Origin: SZUA-365 sp964635845
GTDB taxonomy: Bacteria; Bacteroidota; Ignavibacteria; SZUA-365
DNA: 64,000 nucleotides
Direction: 5' to 3'
Assembly (NCBI GenBank): GCA_964635845.1
Contig: CAZWNO010000008.1
Coordinates: 1 to 64,000 of the forward strand
Shown here: piece after piece, positions 30,649 through 40,316 of the stretch
Position numbering within the stretch: position 1 is the stretch's first letter
How the letters are laid out: the number at the start of each line of letters is the position of its first letter
Translations under genes and position numbers: made by a program
The notes under the pieces: model-generated
Database searches by the model: none
What the model was told of the DNA's origin: nothing
What the model saw: the letters and a program-made list of their open reading frames with translations, nothing else

Positions 30649-32642
30649 CGGTCCCGCGTCCATATCGCTCGCGACCGCATCGCCGTTCCGGCGTCCTGCT
30701 GCTGACTTGCATGCTGGCGCTCGGCGCGTGCATGTCCGCTCGCGCGCAGAAGATCACGTACACCTGGGATCCCGAGCACATGCTCGTCATCGGGGCCGGT
30801 GGCGGGGCGACGAAGTACTTCGGTGAATTCACCGATCAGTATTACGGCGCCATGCTCTACGGCCACGCCCGCTACAACCTGCTCTCGGAACTCGGTGTGC
30901 AGCTCGACGGCGGATTCGGCAACTACGTGTACAACCGGCGCCTGCGCGACGAGTTCAAGGACGTCTACACGCGGCAGTTCTTCCGCGATCCGCGCCTCGT
31001 CGGGATGCTGGAATTCCCGTACGGCGATTTCAGCACGATCGCGGACGATCCCCGCATGCGCAACACGGTGTTCGAGAAAGACAAACTGTGGTTCGCCGAA
31101 GTGCGCGCGGTGATCAATCTGTTCCCGAAACGCTGGGTGAATCCCTACATCACCGCGGGCGCGGGCGTGATGCGCTACGAGAATGCGAATGCGGAGATGA
31201 AACTCTCCGACGGCCATTCGCTGCTGAATGTCACTTTCGGGAAAGAAGACTTTGCTGTCGATGCGAACGGGAAGCGCGAGCCAGGGATCTCGACGCTTCC
31301 GGCGGACGCGAACACCCTGACCATCATCCCGGTCGGCTTCGGCTTCGATATCCTGCTGACCGAGCAGATCGCGATCAATGCGGATCTCAGTTATCGCTTT
31401 TTGCTCGGTGACGGGAATGACATGATGGACGGGCTCGGAAACATCGTGCAGGAGAATTTCAATTTCGCAGGACGCGTCGACCGCATCAAGTCGATCGAGA
31501 ACGCGGATTCCTGGGGGAGTTTCACGCTCGGCGTGCAGTTCTATCTGTTCGGCCACAGCGATCGCGACGGCGACGGCCTGTCGGACACCTACGAAGAGAG
31601 CATCGGCACCGATCCGCTCAATCCCGATACCGACGGCGACGGCCTGAGCGACAGCGACGAATTGAATACGCATCACACCGATCCGCTGAAAACGGACAGC
31701 GATGACGATCGGCTGACGGACATGGAGGAAGTCGCGAAGAAGACCGATCCCGCCAATCCGGACACGGACAAGGACGGACTGACGGAGGGCGAGGAATTCG
31801 CGCACGGCACGGATCCCTTCGATCCCGATTCGGACAAGGACGGGCTGACAGACGGCGACGAAGTGCATCAATTCCACTCCGATCCGCTGCGCAGCGATTC
31901 CGACGCGGACGGTCTTCGCGACATCGAGGAGGTGCGGGTGCACCACAGCGATCCGCGCAGTCAGGACACCGACGGCGACGGACTCGACGACCGCCGGGAA
32001 ATAGAGCTGCGGACGAACGCCGCCATGGCCGATACCGACGGTGACGGACTGGCGGACGGCGATGAGGTGAACGTGCATCACACGGATCCGCTGAAATCAG
32101 ACAGCGACGGGGATGGATTGTCCGACGGCATGGAGATCAGCAGCGGTTCCGACCCCGCGGCGCGCGACAGCGATCACGACGGAATCGTCGACGGGCAGGA
32201 CGGCTGCCCGGACCAGGCTGAAACCGTCAACAATTACCGCGACGGCGACGGCTGTCCAGATGACATTCCGCTGACGACGGAGGCACTTCGTCCCGGACAG
32301 TCGCTGGTGCTGGAAGGCGTGCAATTCGAGGAAGGCTCGGCAACGCTGACGCCGCAGGCGCGCGCAATCCTTCGCGGGGCCGTGCAGACGCTGAAGGACA
32401 ATCCGTCGGTCATCGTCGAGGTCGGCGGACACACCGACAGCCGCGGAAATGCCTCGGCGAATCGCGAGCTCTCGCGACTGCGCGCGGAATCCGTACTGCT
32501 CTACCTGGTCGGGGAGGGGATTCCGGACACGCGGCTCCGTTCGCGCGGCTATGGCGAAGACCAGCCCCGCTCGGGCAACAGCACCGAAGCCGGACGCGCG
32601 CGCAACCGCCGCATCGAATTCAAAGTGCTCTCGACAAACTGA
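30645..32642 (+). CDS. OmpA-family outer-membrane protein with thrombospondin type 3 repeats, inside the nuo operon
   Basis: 665 residues from ATG 30645 (MTVPRPYRSRPHRRSG); the frame is open upstream but the start overlaps the nuoK stop as ATGA. Signal peptide (LLLTCMLALGACMSARAQ; the cysteine could also act as a lipobox). Residues about 40-310 form a beta-barrel-like domain. About 310-530 hold ten or so calcium-binding thrombospondin-3 repeats of the type DTDGDGLSDxxE. The C-terminal OmpA domain has the peptidoglycan-binding motif VEVGGHTDSRGNASANREL and RSRGYGEDQPRSGN. It probably ties the outer membrane to peptidoglycan. Such a protein has no known place in complex I, yet it is embedded between nuoK and nuoL. 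Confidence 0.92.
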   Translation: MTVPRPYRSRPHRRSGVLLLTCMLALGACMSARAQKITYTWDPEHMLVIGAGGGATKYFGEFTDQYYGAMLYGHARYNLLSELGVQLDGGFGNYVYNRRLRDEFKDVYTRQFFRDPRLVGMLEFPYGDFSTIADDPRMRNTVFEKDKLWFAEVRAVINLFPKRWVNPYITAGAGVMRYENANAEMKLSDGHSLLNVTFGKEDFAVDANGKREPGISTLPADANTLTIIPVGFGFDILLTEQIAINADLSYRFLLGDGNDMMDGLGNIVQENFNFAGRVDRIKSIENADSWGSFTLGVQFYLFGHSDRDGDGLSDTYEESIGTDPLNPDTDGDGLSDSDELNTHHTDPLKTDSDDDRLTDMEEVAKKTDPANPDTDKDGLTEGEEFAHGTDPFDPDSDKDGLTDGDEVHQFHSDPLRSDSDADGLRDIEEVRVHHSDPRSQDTDGDGLDDRREIELRTNAAMADTDGDGLADGDEVNVHHTDPLKSDSDGDGLSDGMEISSGSDPAARDSDHDGIVDGQDGCPDQAETVNNYRDGDGCPDDIPLTTEALRPGQSLVLEGVQFEEGSATLTPQARAILRGAVQTLKDNPSVIVEVGGHTDSRGNASANRELSRLRAESVLLYLVGEGIPDTRLRSRGYGEDQPRSGNSTEAGRARNRRIEFKVLSTN

Positions 32643-32683
32643 TACATGAAACAGGCGAACACAAAACGAGTCCGAATACAGCC

Positions 32684-34897
32684 ATGACAGCTGACACACT
32701 GCTCACCCTGGTCCTGATCATTCTTCTCATGCCCCTGTTCTCCTTTGCGCTGCTGCTCTCCTTCGGGAAGCGACTGCCGCGCCAGGGCGACGTCATCGCG
32801 ACCGGGCTGATGTTCCTGAATCTCGGCCTTTCCTTCGTGGTGCTCTTCGGCGTCTACGCGCTGCCCGAGACGCCCGCGATACACGGATTTGCCCAGACAC
32901 CGATCCAGATGAATTTCCAGTGGGTGAATTTCCACACCACGATAGACGTGTTCGGAAAGACCATCCCGCTGCAGATCGAGCTCGGCCTCCTGCTCGACAG
33001 GGTGGTCGCGATCATGCTTGTGGTCGTCATGATAATCACCTCGCTGGTGCATCTGTTCTCTATCGGCTACATGCACGGGGATGCGAAGTATTCACGGTAT
33101 TTCGCCTTCCTGGGAATCTTCGCCTTCTCGATGCTCGGCATCGTCGTGACGAACAATTTCCTGATGATGTACGCCGCCTGGGAACTGGTCGGACTCAGCT
33201 CCTACCTGCTCATCGGATTCTGGTACGAGAAGCCGATGCCCGCATATGCCGGCACCAAGGCCTTCCTGATGAACCGTGTCGGCGACATCGGCATGCTGAT
33301 CGGCATCCTGATCCTGTACGCCAATTACGGCACCTTCCGCTTCGACGAAATCTTCGCCCACATCGCGAACGGAAACCTTCCCTTCGGATCCGAGACGTGG
33401 CTCACGGCGGCCGGTATCTGTATCTTCATGGGCGCGATCGGGAAGAGCGCGCAGTTCCCCCTGCACACCTGGCTTCCCGACGCGATGGAGGGTCCGACGC
33501 CCGTCAGCGCCCTCATACATGCCGCGACCATGGTCGCCGCAGGCGTGTACCTGGTGGCGCGCACATTCCCGATGATGTCGGGCGGGGCGCTGATCGTCAT
33601 CGCCACCATCGGAACGATCACCGCATTCGTCGCGGCCACGATCGCGATCGTACAGAACGATATCAAGAAAGTGCTGGCCTATTCCACGGTCAGCCAGCTC
33701 GGTTACATGATCCTCGCGCTCGGCGTCGGGGCGTACACGGCCGGGTTCTTCCATCTCGTCACGCACGCGATGTTCAAGGCCTGCCTCTTTCTCGGTTCGG
33801 GTTCCGTCATCCACGCCATGCACCACGGATTGCACAAGATCCACGATCATGACACCGACGCGCAGGATATCCGCAACATGGGCGGTCTCGCGAAGAAAAT
33901 GCCCGTGACCTTCGCCACGTTCCTGGTCGCCACGCTGGCGATCTCCGGCGTGCCCCTGTTCTCGGGCTTCCTGAGCAAGGACGAGATTCTCGCCGGCGCG
34001 TGGGCGTTCGGCAGCCTCACGGGAAGCATCGCCGTGATCATTCCCTGGATAGGATTCGGCGTCGCGGCCCTGACGGCGTTCTACATGTTCCGCCTCGTCA
34101 TCCTGACCTTCCTCGGAGAATCGAAGCGTCCCGATGTGTACGAGCACATCCAGGAGTCGCCGATGACAATGAAAGTGCCGATCATGGTGCTCGCGACATT
34201 GTCTATCTGGATCTTTTTCTCCTTCAACCCGTTCTCAGGCCCCAGCGGCTGGTTCGTGAAGTCCCTGCCCGCTCCTGCCACCGTCACCGGCGCGCAGTGG
34301 TATCCCTTCGCGCATGCCGCTGCTCTTCACGGTGAGGCTGCACACGCAGCGACAATACCTGCGGCGGCAGCGGAGATTGCGGGGACGGAATCCGTGGAGG
34401 AAGCCCCGGTTCCCGTGACTGCCAATCCCTCGCAGGAGGCGCTCGAGCATAAGACGCACGAGTCGCACCTCCCGGCGATGATCACGTCGCTGATCGTCGC
34501 ATTCAGCGGCATCCTGCTTGCCTTCGGCGTATACCGCCGCAGGATGATCGATCCCGACCGCGTCGCGGAGCGTGTCGCGCCGCTGTATCGCTTCCTGTAC
34601 AACAAATGGTATTTCGACGAGATCTACGAGAAGTGGGTGGTCGTACCCGGCGTGCACCTCGTGGCGCGGATGGCCAACTGGTTCGACATGCATATCGTCG
34701 ACGGCGCCGTCAACGGCGCGGCCTCGATAACCACCTGGCAGTCGCGCATCAGCGGTCTCTTCGACAAGTGGGTGGTCGACGGCCTGGTCAACGGCACCGC
34801 GTACTTCGTCGGTTTCTTCGGCATTCTTCTCAAGAAAACCCAGACNNNNNNNNNNGTCCTGGCGGGTGTGGTCGTCCTGTTCTGGTTCTTCATCTAA
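32684..34897 (+). CDS. nuoL: NADH-quinone oxidoreductase subunit L (assembly gap near C-terminus)
   Basis: 737 codons as assembled. Antiporter-like proton-pumping subunit at the far end of the membrane arm. Seen: YMHGDAKYSRYFAFLGIFAFSM, the helix with MMYAAWELVGLSSYLLIGFWY, FPLHTWLPDAMEGPTPVSALIHAATMVAAG, and IVQNDIKKVLAYSTVSQLGYM. After about residue 540 comes the lateral helix region with an Ala/Glu/Pro-rich linker. Ten N at 34846-34855 lie between KKTQ and VLAGVV, where other NuoL proteins have about ten residues; the frame holds but length is probably short by several codons. Confidence 0.94.
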   Translation: MTADTLLTLVLIILLMPLFSFALLLSFGKRLPRQGDVIATGLMFLNLGLSFVVLFGVYALPETPAIHGFAQTPIQMNFQWVNFHTTIDVFGKTIPLQIELGLLLDRVVAIMLVVVMIITSLVHLFSIGYMHGDAKYSRYFAFLGIFAFSMLGIVVTNNFLMMYAAWELVGLSSYLLIGFWYEKPMPAYAGTKAFLMNRVGDIGMLIGILILYANYGTFRFDEIFAHIANGNLPFGSETWLTAAGICIFMGAIGKSAQFPLHTWLPDAMEGPTPVSALIHAATMVAAGVYLVARTFPMMSGGALIVIATIGTITAFVAATIAIVQNDIKKVLAYSTVSQLGYMILALGVGAYTAGFFHLVTHAMFKACLFLGSGSVIHAMHHGLHKIHDHDTDAQDIRNMGGLAKKMPVTFATFLVATLAISGVPLFSGFLSKDEILAGAWAFGSLTGSIAVIIPWIGFGVAALTAFYMFRLVILTFLGESKRPDVYEHIQESPMTMKVPIMVLATLSIWIFFSFNPFSGPSGWFVKSLPAPATVTGAQWYPFAHAAALHGEAAHAATIPAAAAEIAGTESVEEAPVPVTANPSQEALEHKTHESHLPAMITSLIVAFSGILLAFGVYRRRMIDPDRVAERVAPLYRFLYNKWYFDEIYEKWVVVPGVHLVARMANWFDMHIVDGAVNGAASITTWQSRISGLFDKWVVDGLVNGTAYFVGFFGILLKKTQXXXXVLAGVVVLFWFFI
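34846..34855. other. Assembly gap (10 N)
   Basis: Placeholder in the last helix of nuoL; the frame is kept. Confidence 0.9.
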
Positions 34898-34939
34898 TAC
34901 AGCGAACAAACGAAGTAACAGCATACATCCGGAGGATTG

Positions 34940-36520
34940 ATGCAATTCCCGATACTCACAGTGATCACCTTCCTGCCCGTGCTGGGCATGATCATCGTGC
35001 TCCTGCTGCCCAAAGAAAAGATCCGTGCACTGCAGACCACGACAGCCATCGTCACAGGCCTGCAGGTCCTCCTCGCCATTATCATCTGGATGGCGTTCGA
35101 CAGCGCCAAAACCGGCATCAACGAGGTCGCGACGATGCAGTTCGTCGAGCGGCTTCCGTGGATCGTGATTCCCGAGACTCCATGGTTCGGCGAGATACGC
35201 ATCGAGTATTTTCTCGGCATCGATGGCCTTTCGATGCCCATGGTGCTGCTCACCGCGCTGATCAGCTTCCTGGCGACCTTCTCGTCGTTCAGCATCGACA
35301 AATCCGTCAAGGGCTATTTCGCCATGTTCCTGCTCCTGGACACCGGCATGATGGGCGTATTCGTTTCGCTCGACATGTTCCTCTTCTACGTGTTCTGGGA
35401 ACTGATGCTGCTGCCGATGTACTTCCTGATCGGCATCTGGGGCGGTCCGCGACGCGAATACGCCGCGATCAAGTTCTTCCTGTACACGCTCGCGGGCTCG
35501 GTGCTGCTGCTGCTGGTCATGATCGGCCTGTATTTCAGCACCATCGATCCGCAGACCGGCGTGCACACCTTCAACGTGATCGCGATGATGGATCCCGCGA
35601 ACATGACGCAGGGAATCTTCTCGACCATCGGCAGCACGGCCAGGATGGTGGCGTTCGTCGGCCTCTTCATCGCCTTCGCGATCAAGGTCCCGATCTTCCC
35701 CTTCCACACGTGGCTGCCTGATGCGCACGTCGAGGCGCCGACCGCTATCTCGGTCATTCTTGCCGGCGTGCTCCTGAAGATGGGAACCTACGGACTGCTG
35801 CGCATCAGCTTTCCGATCCTACCGGAAATGACGCATTACTTCCAGATCCCGATGATGATCCTGGGCTTCGTCAACATCGTCTACGGCGCGCTGTGCGCCA
35901 TGGCGCAGACGGATTTCAAGAAGCTCATCGCTTATTCGTCCATCTCGCACATGGGCTACGTCCTGCTCGGCATGGCGGCGCTCAACGTGCAGGGCATGAC
36001 GGGCGCGGTGTTCCAGATGTTCAATCACGGCACGATCACCGCCATGCTCTTCCTCCTGGTGGGCGTGCTCTACGATCGCGCCCACACCCGCGGACTCAAC
36101 GAGTTCGGCGGCGTCTACAACAAGATGCCGATGTATTCCTTCCTCACCGTCATCGCGTTTTTCGCGGCCATCGGCCTGCCGTCGATGAGCGGCTTCATCA
36201 GCGAGGCCTTCGTGTTTCTCGGCGCCTTCCAGACCAGCAAGCTGTGGACCATCCTCTCCACGCTCGGCATCGTCCTGGGCGCGGGCTATATGCTCTGGAC
36301 CTTCCAGCGCGTGTTCATGGGCACGCTCCCCGAGAAGTGGGAGAATGTGCTTCCGGATGTCAACGGACGTGAGATGTTCACCCTGATTCCGCTGGCCATG
36401 ATCATCGTCGCCCTCGGCATCTACCCGACACCGGCGCTGAACTGGATGACAACTTCGCTCGGACATCTGGTCGAATTCGTCAACACCAGCGCCGCTCCGG
36501 TCCTGTTCAGCACGTTCTAA
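34940..36520 (+). CDS. nuoM: NADH-quinone oxidoreductase subunit M
   Basis: 526 residues, antiporter-like subunit with about 14 TM helices. Seen: FLGIDGLSMPMVLLTALISF, FYVFWELMLLPMYFLIGIWGG, FPFHTWLPDAHVEAPTAISV and MAQTDFKKLIAYSSISHMGYV, with the conserved Glu of VFWELML and Lys of the broken helices. ATG 34940 follows GGAGGA closely; a TTG at 34937 is a weaker option. Lies 42 bases after nuoL. Confidence 0.97.
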   Translation: MQFPILTVITFLPVLGMIIVLLLPKEKIRALQTTTAIVTGLQVLLAIIIWMAFDSAKTGINEVATMQFVERLPWIVIPETPWFGEIRIEYFLGIDGLSMPMVLLTALISFLATFSSFSIDKSVKGYFAMFLLLDTGMMGVFVSLDMFLFYVFWELMLLPMYFLIGIWGGPRREYAAIKFFLYTLAGSVLLLLVMIGLYFSTIDPQTGVHTFNVIAMMDPANMTQGIFSTIGSTARMVAFVGLFIAFAIKVPIFPFHTWLPDAHVEAPTAISVILAGVLLKMGTYGLLRISFPILPEMTHYFQIPMMILGFVNIVYGALCAMAQTDFKKLIAYSSISHMGYVLLGMAALNVQGMTGAVFQMFNHGTITAMLFLLVGVLYDRAHTRGLNEFGGVYNKMPMYSFLTVIAFFAAIGLPSMSGFISEAFVFLGAFQTSKLWTILSTLGIVLGAGYMLWTFQRVFMGTLPEKWENVLPDVNGREMFTLIPLAMIIVALGIYPTPALNWMTTSLGHLVEFVNTSAAPVLFSTF

Positions 36521-36557
36521 ACGCACGTAAGACGACACTTAAACAAGTGCAGCCCTC

Positions 36558-38072
36558 ATGATTGAGATCATCTTCAACAGTATCCCTTCGTTCTGGCCCG
36601 AGATCACGGTGGCGCTGACCTTCGTGGTCGCGATGGTCGTCGAGTTCATCACCGGACGGAAGGAGAAAGCCTCGACGGGCATGACCACTGGATGGATCGT
36701 GCTCGCCGGATTCGTCATCACCATCCTGCAGCTGCCGTTCCAGGATGCCTCCCCGCGCCTGCTGTTCGGCACCATGGTCGCGGTGGATCCCTTCTCGCTC
36801 TTCTTCAAGTACCTGATCCTCGCGGCAGGCATCGTGATCGTCGTGTTCTCGATGCAGTCGGGAGAGCTGAAGAAGCAGGAGACCATCGGGGAATTTTTCT
36901 GCTTCGTCGCCGCGATGACCTTCGGCATGCTCCTGATGACCGGCGCGTCGCACCTGCTCATGATCTATCTGTCCATCGAACTGGTCAGCATCAGCTCGTA
37001 CATCCTCGCGGGCTTCAGCAAGAAACTGAACCGCTCCGCCGAAGCCTCGCTGAAATACGTGATCTTCGGCGGCGTGGCCTCCGGCGTCATGCTCTACGGC
37101 ATGTCACTGCTCTACGGACTGACCGGGGCGCTGGACATCTACGGCATCCAGGCCGTCCTTGCCGGCGGCGGCTATGCCCACGGCGCGGGCAACCTCTTTC
37201 CGTACCTGATCGCGATCATCATGATTCTCGTCGGATTCGGCTATAAAATTTCCGCCGTTCCGTTCCACTTCTGGACGCCTGACGTCTACGAGGGGGCGCC
37301 GATCACGATGACCGCGTATCTCGCCGTGGCGAGCAAGGCCGCCGGTTTCGCGATCATGATCCGATTCTTCTATGTCGTGTTCTTCGACTCGCTGGTGGAC
37401 ATCGGAAAATGGATGAGCCTGCCGGGCTTCGAATGGAACCTGATGCTCGCGGTGCTCTCCGTGCTGACGATGACACTCGGGAATGTCGTGGCCGTCTGGC
37501 AGGACAACCTCAAGCGCCTGCTCGCGTATTCGAGCATCGCACATGCGGGATACATTCTCATGGGCATGGTCGTGATGAGCGATCTCGGCATCAGCGCCAT
37601 GCTCATGTATCTCGTCATCTACTTCTTCATGAACCTCGGCGCCTTCTACGTCGTGATGGTGGTCGCGGACCGCATCGGAAGCGAACACATCGACGACTAT
37701 CGGGGCCTCGCCAAGCGCGCTCCCTTCATGGCGTTTGGATTCTCCGTGTTTCTCATATCGCTCACCGGACTGCCGCCGCTTGCCGGCTTCGTCGGCAAAT
37801 GGATGCTGTTCTCGGCCGTCATCGATGCCGATTACATCTGGCTGGCGATCATCGGCGTGATCAACAGCGCGATCTCGCTGTACTATTACGCGCGCGTCTT
37901 CCGAAACATGTACCTCCGCGAGCCGATGAACGGGGACGAAAGTCCGATCCGCTTCAGTCCGCTTGTTATTGTGATCACGATTCTGTTTATTGCGCCGAAC
38001 TTCATTTTCGGACTGTATTTCGGACCCCTCGTATCCTTCGCGCAGAAGTCAGTGGAGATATTTCTGCGCTGA
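36558..38072 (+). CDS. nuoN: NADH-quinone oxidoreductase subunit N
   Basis: 504 residues, third antiporter-like subunit and last gene of the operon. Seen: YLSIELVSISSYILAGFSKK, GFGYKISAVPFHFWTPDVYEGAP, WQDNLKRLLAYSSIAHAGYILM and the C-terminal LPPLAGFVGKWMLF. Stop at 38072, 8 bases before the promoter of the cytochrome cluster. No terminator was seen after it, so read-through into the cytochrome genes is possible. Confidence 0.97.
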   Translation: MIEIIFNSIPSFWPEITVALTFVVAMVVEFITGRKEKASTGMTTGWIVLAGFVITILQLPFQDASPRLLFGTMVAVDPFSLFFKYLILAAGIVIVVFSMQSGELKKQETIGEFFCFVAAMTFGMLLMTGASHLLMIYLSIELVSISSYILAGFSKKLNRSAEASLKYVIFGGVASGVMLYGMSLLYGLTGALDIYGIQAVLAGGGYAHGAGNLFPYLIAIIMILVGFGYKISAVPFHFWTPDVYEGAPITMTAYLAVASKAAGFAIMIRFFYVVFFDSLVDIGKWMSLPGFEWNLMLAVLSVLTMTLGNVVAVWQDNLKRLLAYSSIAHAGYILMGMVVMSDLGISAMLMYLVIYFFMNLGAFYVVMVVADRIGSEHIDDYRGLAKRAPFMAFGFSVFLISLTGLPPLAGFVGKWMLFSAVIDADYIWLAIIGVINSAISLYYYARVFRNMYLREPMNGDESPIRFSPLVIVITILFIAPNFIFGLYFGPLVSFAQKSVEIFLR

Positions 38073-38079
38073 GTGATAC

Positions 38080-38110
38080 TTGCGCATGTGAAATGAAGTG
38101 CGTACTTTTG
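38080..38110 (+). promoter_or_regulatory. Bacteroidota-type promoter of the cytochrome cluster, TTG-N20-TACTTTTG
   Basis: TTG at 38080-38082, 20 bases, TACTTTTG at 38103-38110, a perfect -7 box, directly after nuoN. It gives the cytochrome genes a leader of about 135 bases. Confidence 0.75.
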
Positions 38111-38252
38111 ATACTAGCAAGTATTAATATCCGCTGTGTTCCAGGAACTTGCCCGAAGACTGTCGCGTACAAATGTGCTGATCGCCCGATGCCCGGAGAA
38201 TCCATCAGACCCTCATAGATTTCGCAAACCCATACACTCCCGAGGTTCTTCC

Positions 38253-38836
38253 ATGAAAAACGCAGTCTCATTTCTCGCTCTCGCCCTCGCGTTTACCGTG
38301 CTGACGGCATTTACTTTCTCCGGCAAACACGAATATATCGGAGCGAAGCAGTGCAAGGCCTGCCACAGCAACGCGAAGATGGGCGGCACCGCCTACAAGA
38401 CATGGGAAGGCACCGCGCATGCGAACGCCTTCAAGACCCTGCAGTCCGCCGCCGCGGACAAGATCGCGACAGAGAAGGGATCCAAGACCAAGGCCACAGC
38501 CGCCATCGCGGTCACTCCACCGCCGCCGAGACCAAGGAATGTCTCGCATGCCATCAGACGGGCATGGACGAGGCCGGCGCGAAGTTCAGCGCCAAGTTCG
38601 ACAAGACCGAAGGCGTCGGATGTGAATCCTGCCATGGCGCCGCCGGCACGTACAAGACCAAGCACGGCAAGGACAAGCCGCTCGCGGACGCGATGGCTGC
38701 CGGTCTTACCCTCCCGAAGACTGACGACGGCAGCGCGGAAAAACAGTGCAAGACCTGCCACAACGACAAGAGCCCGACCTTCAAGGCTTTCAAGTTCAAG
38801 GAAATGTGGACCAAGATCGCTCACGGGAAAGGCTGA
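38253..38836 (+). CDS. Cytochrome c554-like tetrahaem protein, with a frameshift
   Basis: ATG 38253 opens a signal peptide (SFLALALAFTVLTAFTFSG) and the first haem site YIGAKQCKACHS, followed by WEGTAHANAFKTL, a pattern of the cytochrome c554 family. At about 38515-38533, in a CCACCGCCGCCG run, the reading frame changes from phase 0 to phase 2 (one base missing or two extra). The second frame then gives CLACHQTG, CESCHGAAG and CKTCHNDKSPTF before the stop at 38836. Both halves are well conserved, so this is a sequence error or a very recent mutation. Four CxxCH sites in all. A periplasmic electron carrier is likely, feeding the barrel and cytochromes downstream. Confidence 0.8.
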
Positions 38837-38928
38837 ACGCGGGCCTCGGGTGCCCTGATCAGCCCCGTGCCACCCGGAACACTCCTCCCATCGTGACCAT
38901 CGAATCGAAGAAATAAACTTGAAAATCG

Positions 38929-38964
38929 CGGCGCCGCGCTGTCCCGAAAGACGGCGCGGTGCCG
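38929..38964 (+). promoter_or_regulatory. Long RNA hairpin between cytochrome and barrel genes
   Basis: A 15-bp stem (CGGCGCCGCGCTGTC / GACGGCGCGGTGCCG, two non-Watson-Crick pairs) with a 6-base loop and no T tract. It may stabilise or separate the downstream message. Confidence 0.5.
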
Positions 38965-38996
38965 TTCCACTCATTAACGACCTGAGGAAAGCATCT

Positions 38997-40307
38997 ATGA
39001 ACATTGCGATCAGGTTGCTCGTGTTTACGGTCGTCCTCACCGCGGGCCTGCAGGCCCAGACGCTGAACGGACGATTCGTGACCTCGGCTTACGGGTGGGA
39101 ACGACAGATGTCCAACGGCGAATCGACCTCGCACATCCGCGCCTATGAGAATGTGCAGCTGAACTTCGGGACCGACGACATCTCGTTCCACACTTATCTC
39201 CAGGGCTACACCGACCTCGGGGACGGGGTGGAAGGTGATCCCCGCCTCCGCGTCTTCAACGCGTACCTGCGCATCAAGAACATCGCGGAGATCTTCGACG
39301 TCAAGATCGGCCGTCAGGCACTGTTCGCGGGCGTCAGCTATGGCACGATCGAGGGCGCGCAGGTCAAGGCGCGTGTCAGCGACGGCATCGAGATCATGGC
39401 CTACGGCGGCGGGCTCACCCCGCCGGGACAGACCGTCGAATACCAGTTCACGGAGAATATCGAAGACAACTGGCAGCTTGGAGGCCAGGTGCTGCTGTAC
39501 CTCCTCGAAGATACCAAGATCGGCCTCAGCTACATGAACCGCCATCGCGAGACCTCCGCGTTCCAGGCCTGGCGTCCCGACGCACAGATGGATCTGCAGG
39601 AAACGCTGATCGACTACGGGTCGCGAGCCAATCAGTACGGGAGTATCAACATCGCGCATATGACGGGGAAGCTCTGGATGTACGGCCGCTATGATTACGA
39701 CTTCAATTTCGAGCGCACGTCACGTGCCGAAATCGCGGCAACCTACCAGGCGATGCCGACGCTGGGCTTCTCGCTGAATCTCGCGCATCGCGAACCGGTG
39801 ATCGCCTGGAATTCCTATTTCGCCCTGCTCGAAGCCGAGGGGCATCAGGAAGCCGTGCTCGGTGTGGATTATCAGCTGCATCCGCACCTGACGCTGCTCG
39901 GCCGGGTCTCCACCGTCATGTACGATGACGAGAGCGCGTTCCGTCTCTCGCTCGGCGCCGCCAACAAGTACGCTTCCCTCATGTACACGAAGGACGTGAG
40001 CTACGACGGTGATCTGGACGGGTTCAACCTGCATTTCACCTATCCGCTGATGGACGGCATGCTCATCCCGCACGCGGGCGCAGTATACAGCACCTACGCC
40101 CTTGCGGAAAACCTCGACGACGCGACGAACTGGAACGAGCGCGCCTCGACCTGGGTCGGCGTGCTGGGCACAACATTTCGTCCGATCAAGACGCTTTCCC
40201 TCGACATCCAGGGGCAATACATGACAAACCGGATCTACAAATCCGACATGCGTGCCTTCGCCCGCATCAATTACTGGTTTTCCAATCCATTCGGCCTCGG
40301 CCAGTAG
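38997..40307 (+). CDS. Outer-membrane beta-barrel protein of the porin-cytochrome cluster
   Basis: 436 residues. Signal peptide (LLVFTVVLTAGLQAQ), then alternating hydrophobic and polar strands throughout (for example HIRAYENVQLNFGTDDISFHT and TLSLDIQGQYMTNRIYKS) and an aromatic strand near the C-terminus (NYWFSNPFGLGQ), the build of an outer-membrane porin. No haem motifs. ATG 38997 has GAGG upstream. It lies between a tetrahaem cytochrome and two multihaem proteins, 9 bases before the 11-haem gene, matching porins that hold cytochromes across the outer membrane in metal-reducing bacteria. Direct homology to MtrB was not recognised. Confidence 0.75.
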   Translation: MNIAIRLLVFTVVLTAGLQAQTLNGRFVTSAYGWERQMSNGESTSHIRAYENVQLNFGTDDISFHTYLQGYTDLGDGVEGDPRLRVFNAYLRIKNIAEIFDVKIGRQALFAGVSYGTIEGAQVKARVSDGIEIMAYGGGLTPPGQTVEYQFTENIEDNWQLGGQVLLYLLEDTKIGLSYMNRHRETSAFQAWRPDAQMDLQETLIDYGSRANQYGSINIAHMTGKLWMYGRYDYDFNFERTSRAEIAATYQAMPTLGFSLNLAHREPVIAWNSYFALLEAEGHQEAVLGVDYQLHPHLTLLGRVSTVMYDDESAFRLSLGAANKYASLMYTKDVSYDGDLDGFNLHFTYPLMDGMLIPHAGAVYSTYALAENLDDATNWNERASTWVGVLGTTFRPIKTLSLDIQGQYMTNRIYKSDMRAFARINYWFSNPFGLGQ

Positions 40308-40316
40308 GAGGACAGC

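Noticed and set aside
38510..38535. Programmed -1 ribosomal frameshift in the tetrahaem cytochrome
   Set aside because: No slippery heptamer and no clear pseudoknot next to it; an indel in a CCG run explains it better.
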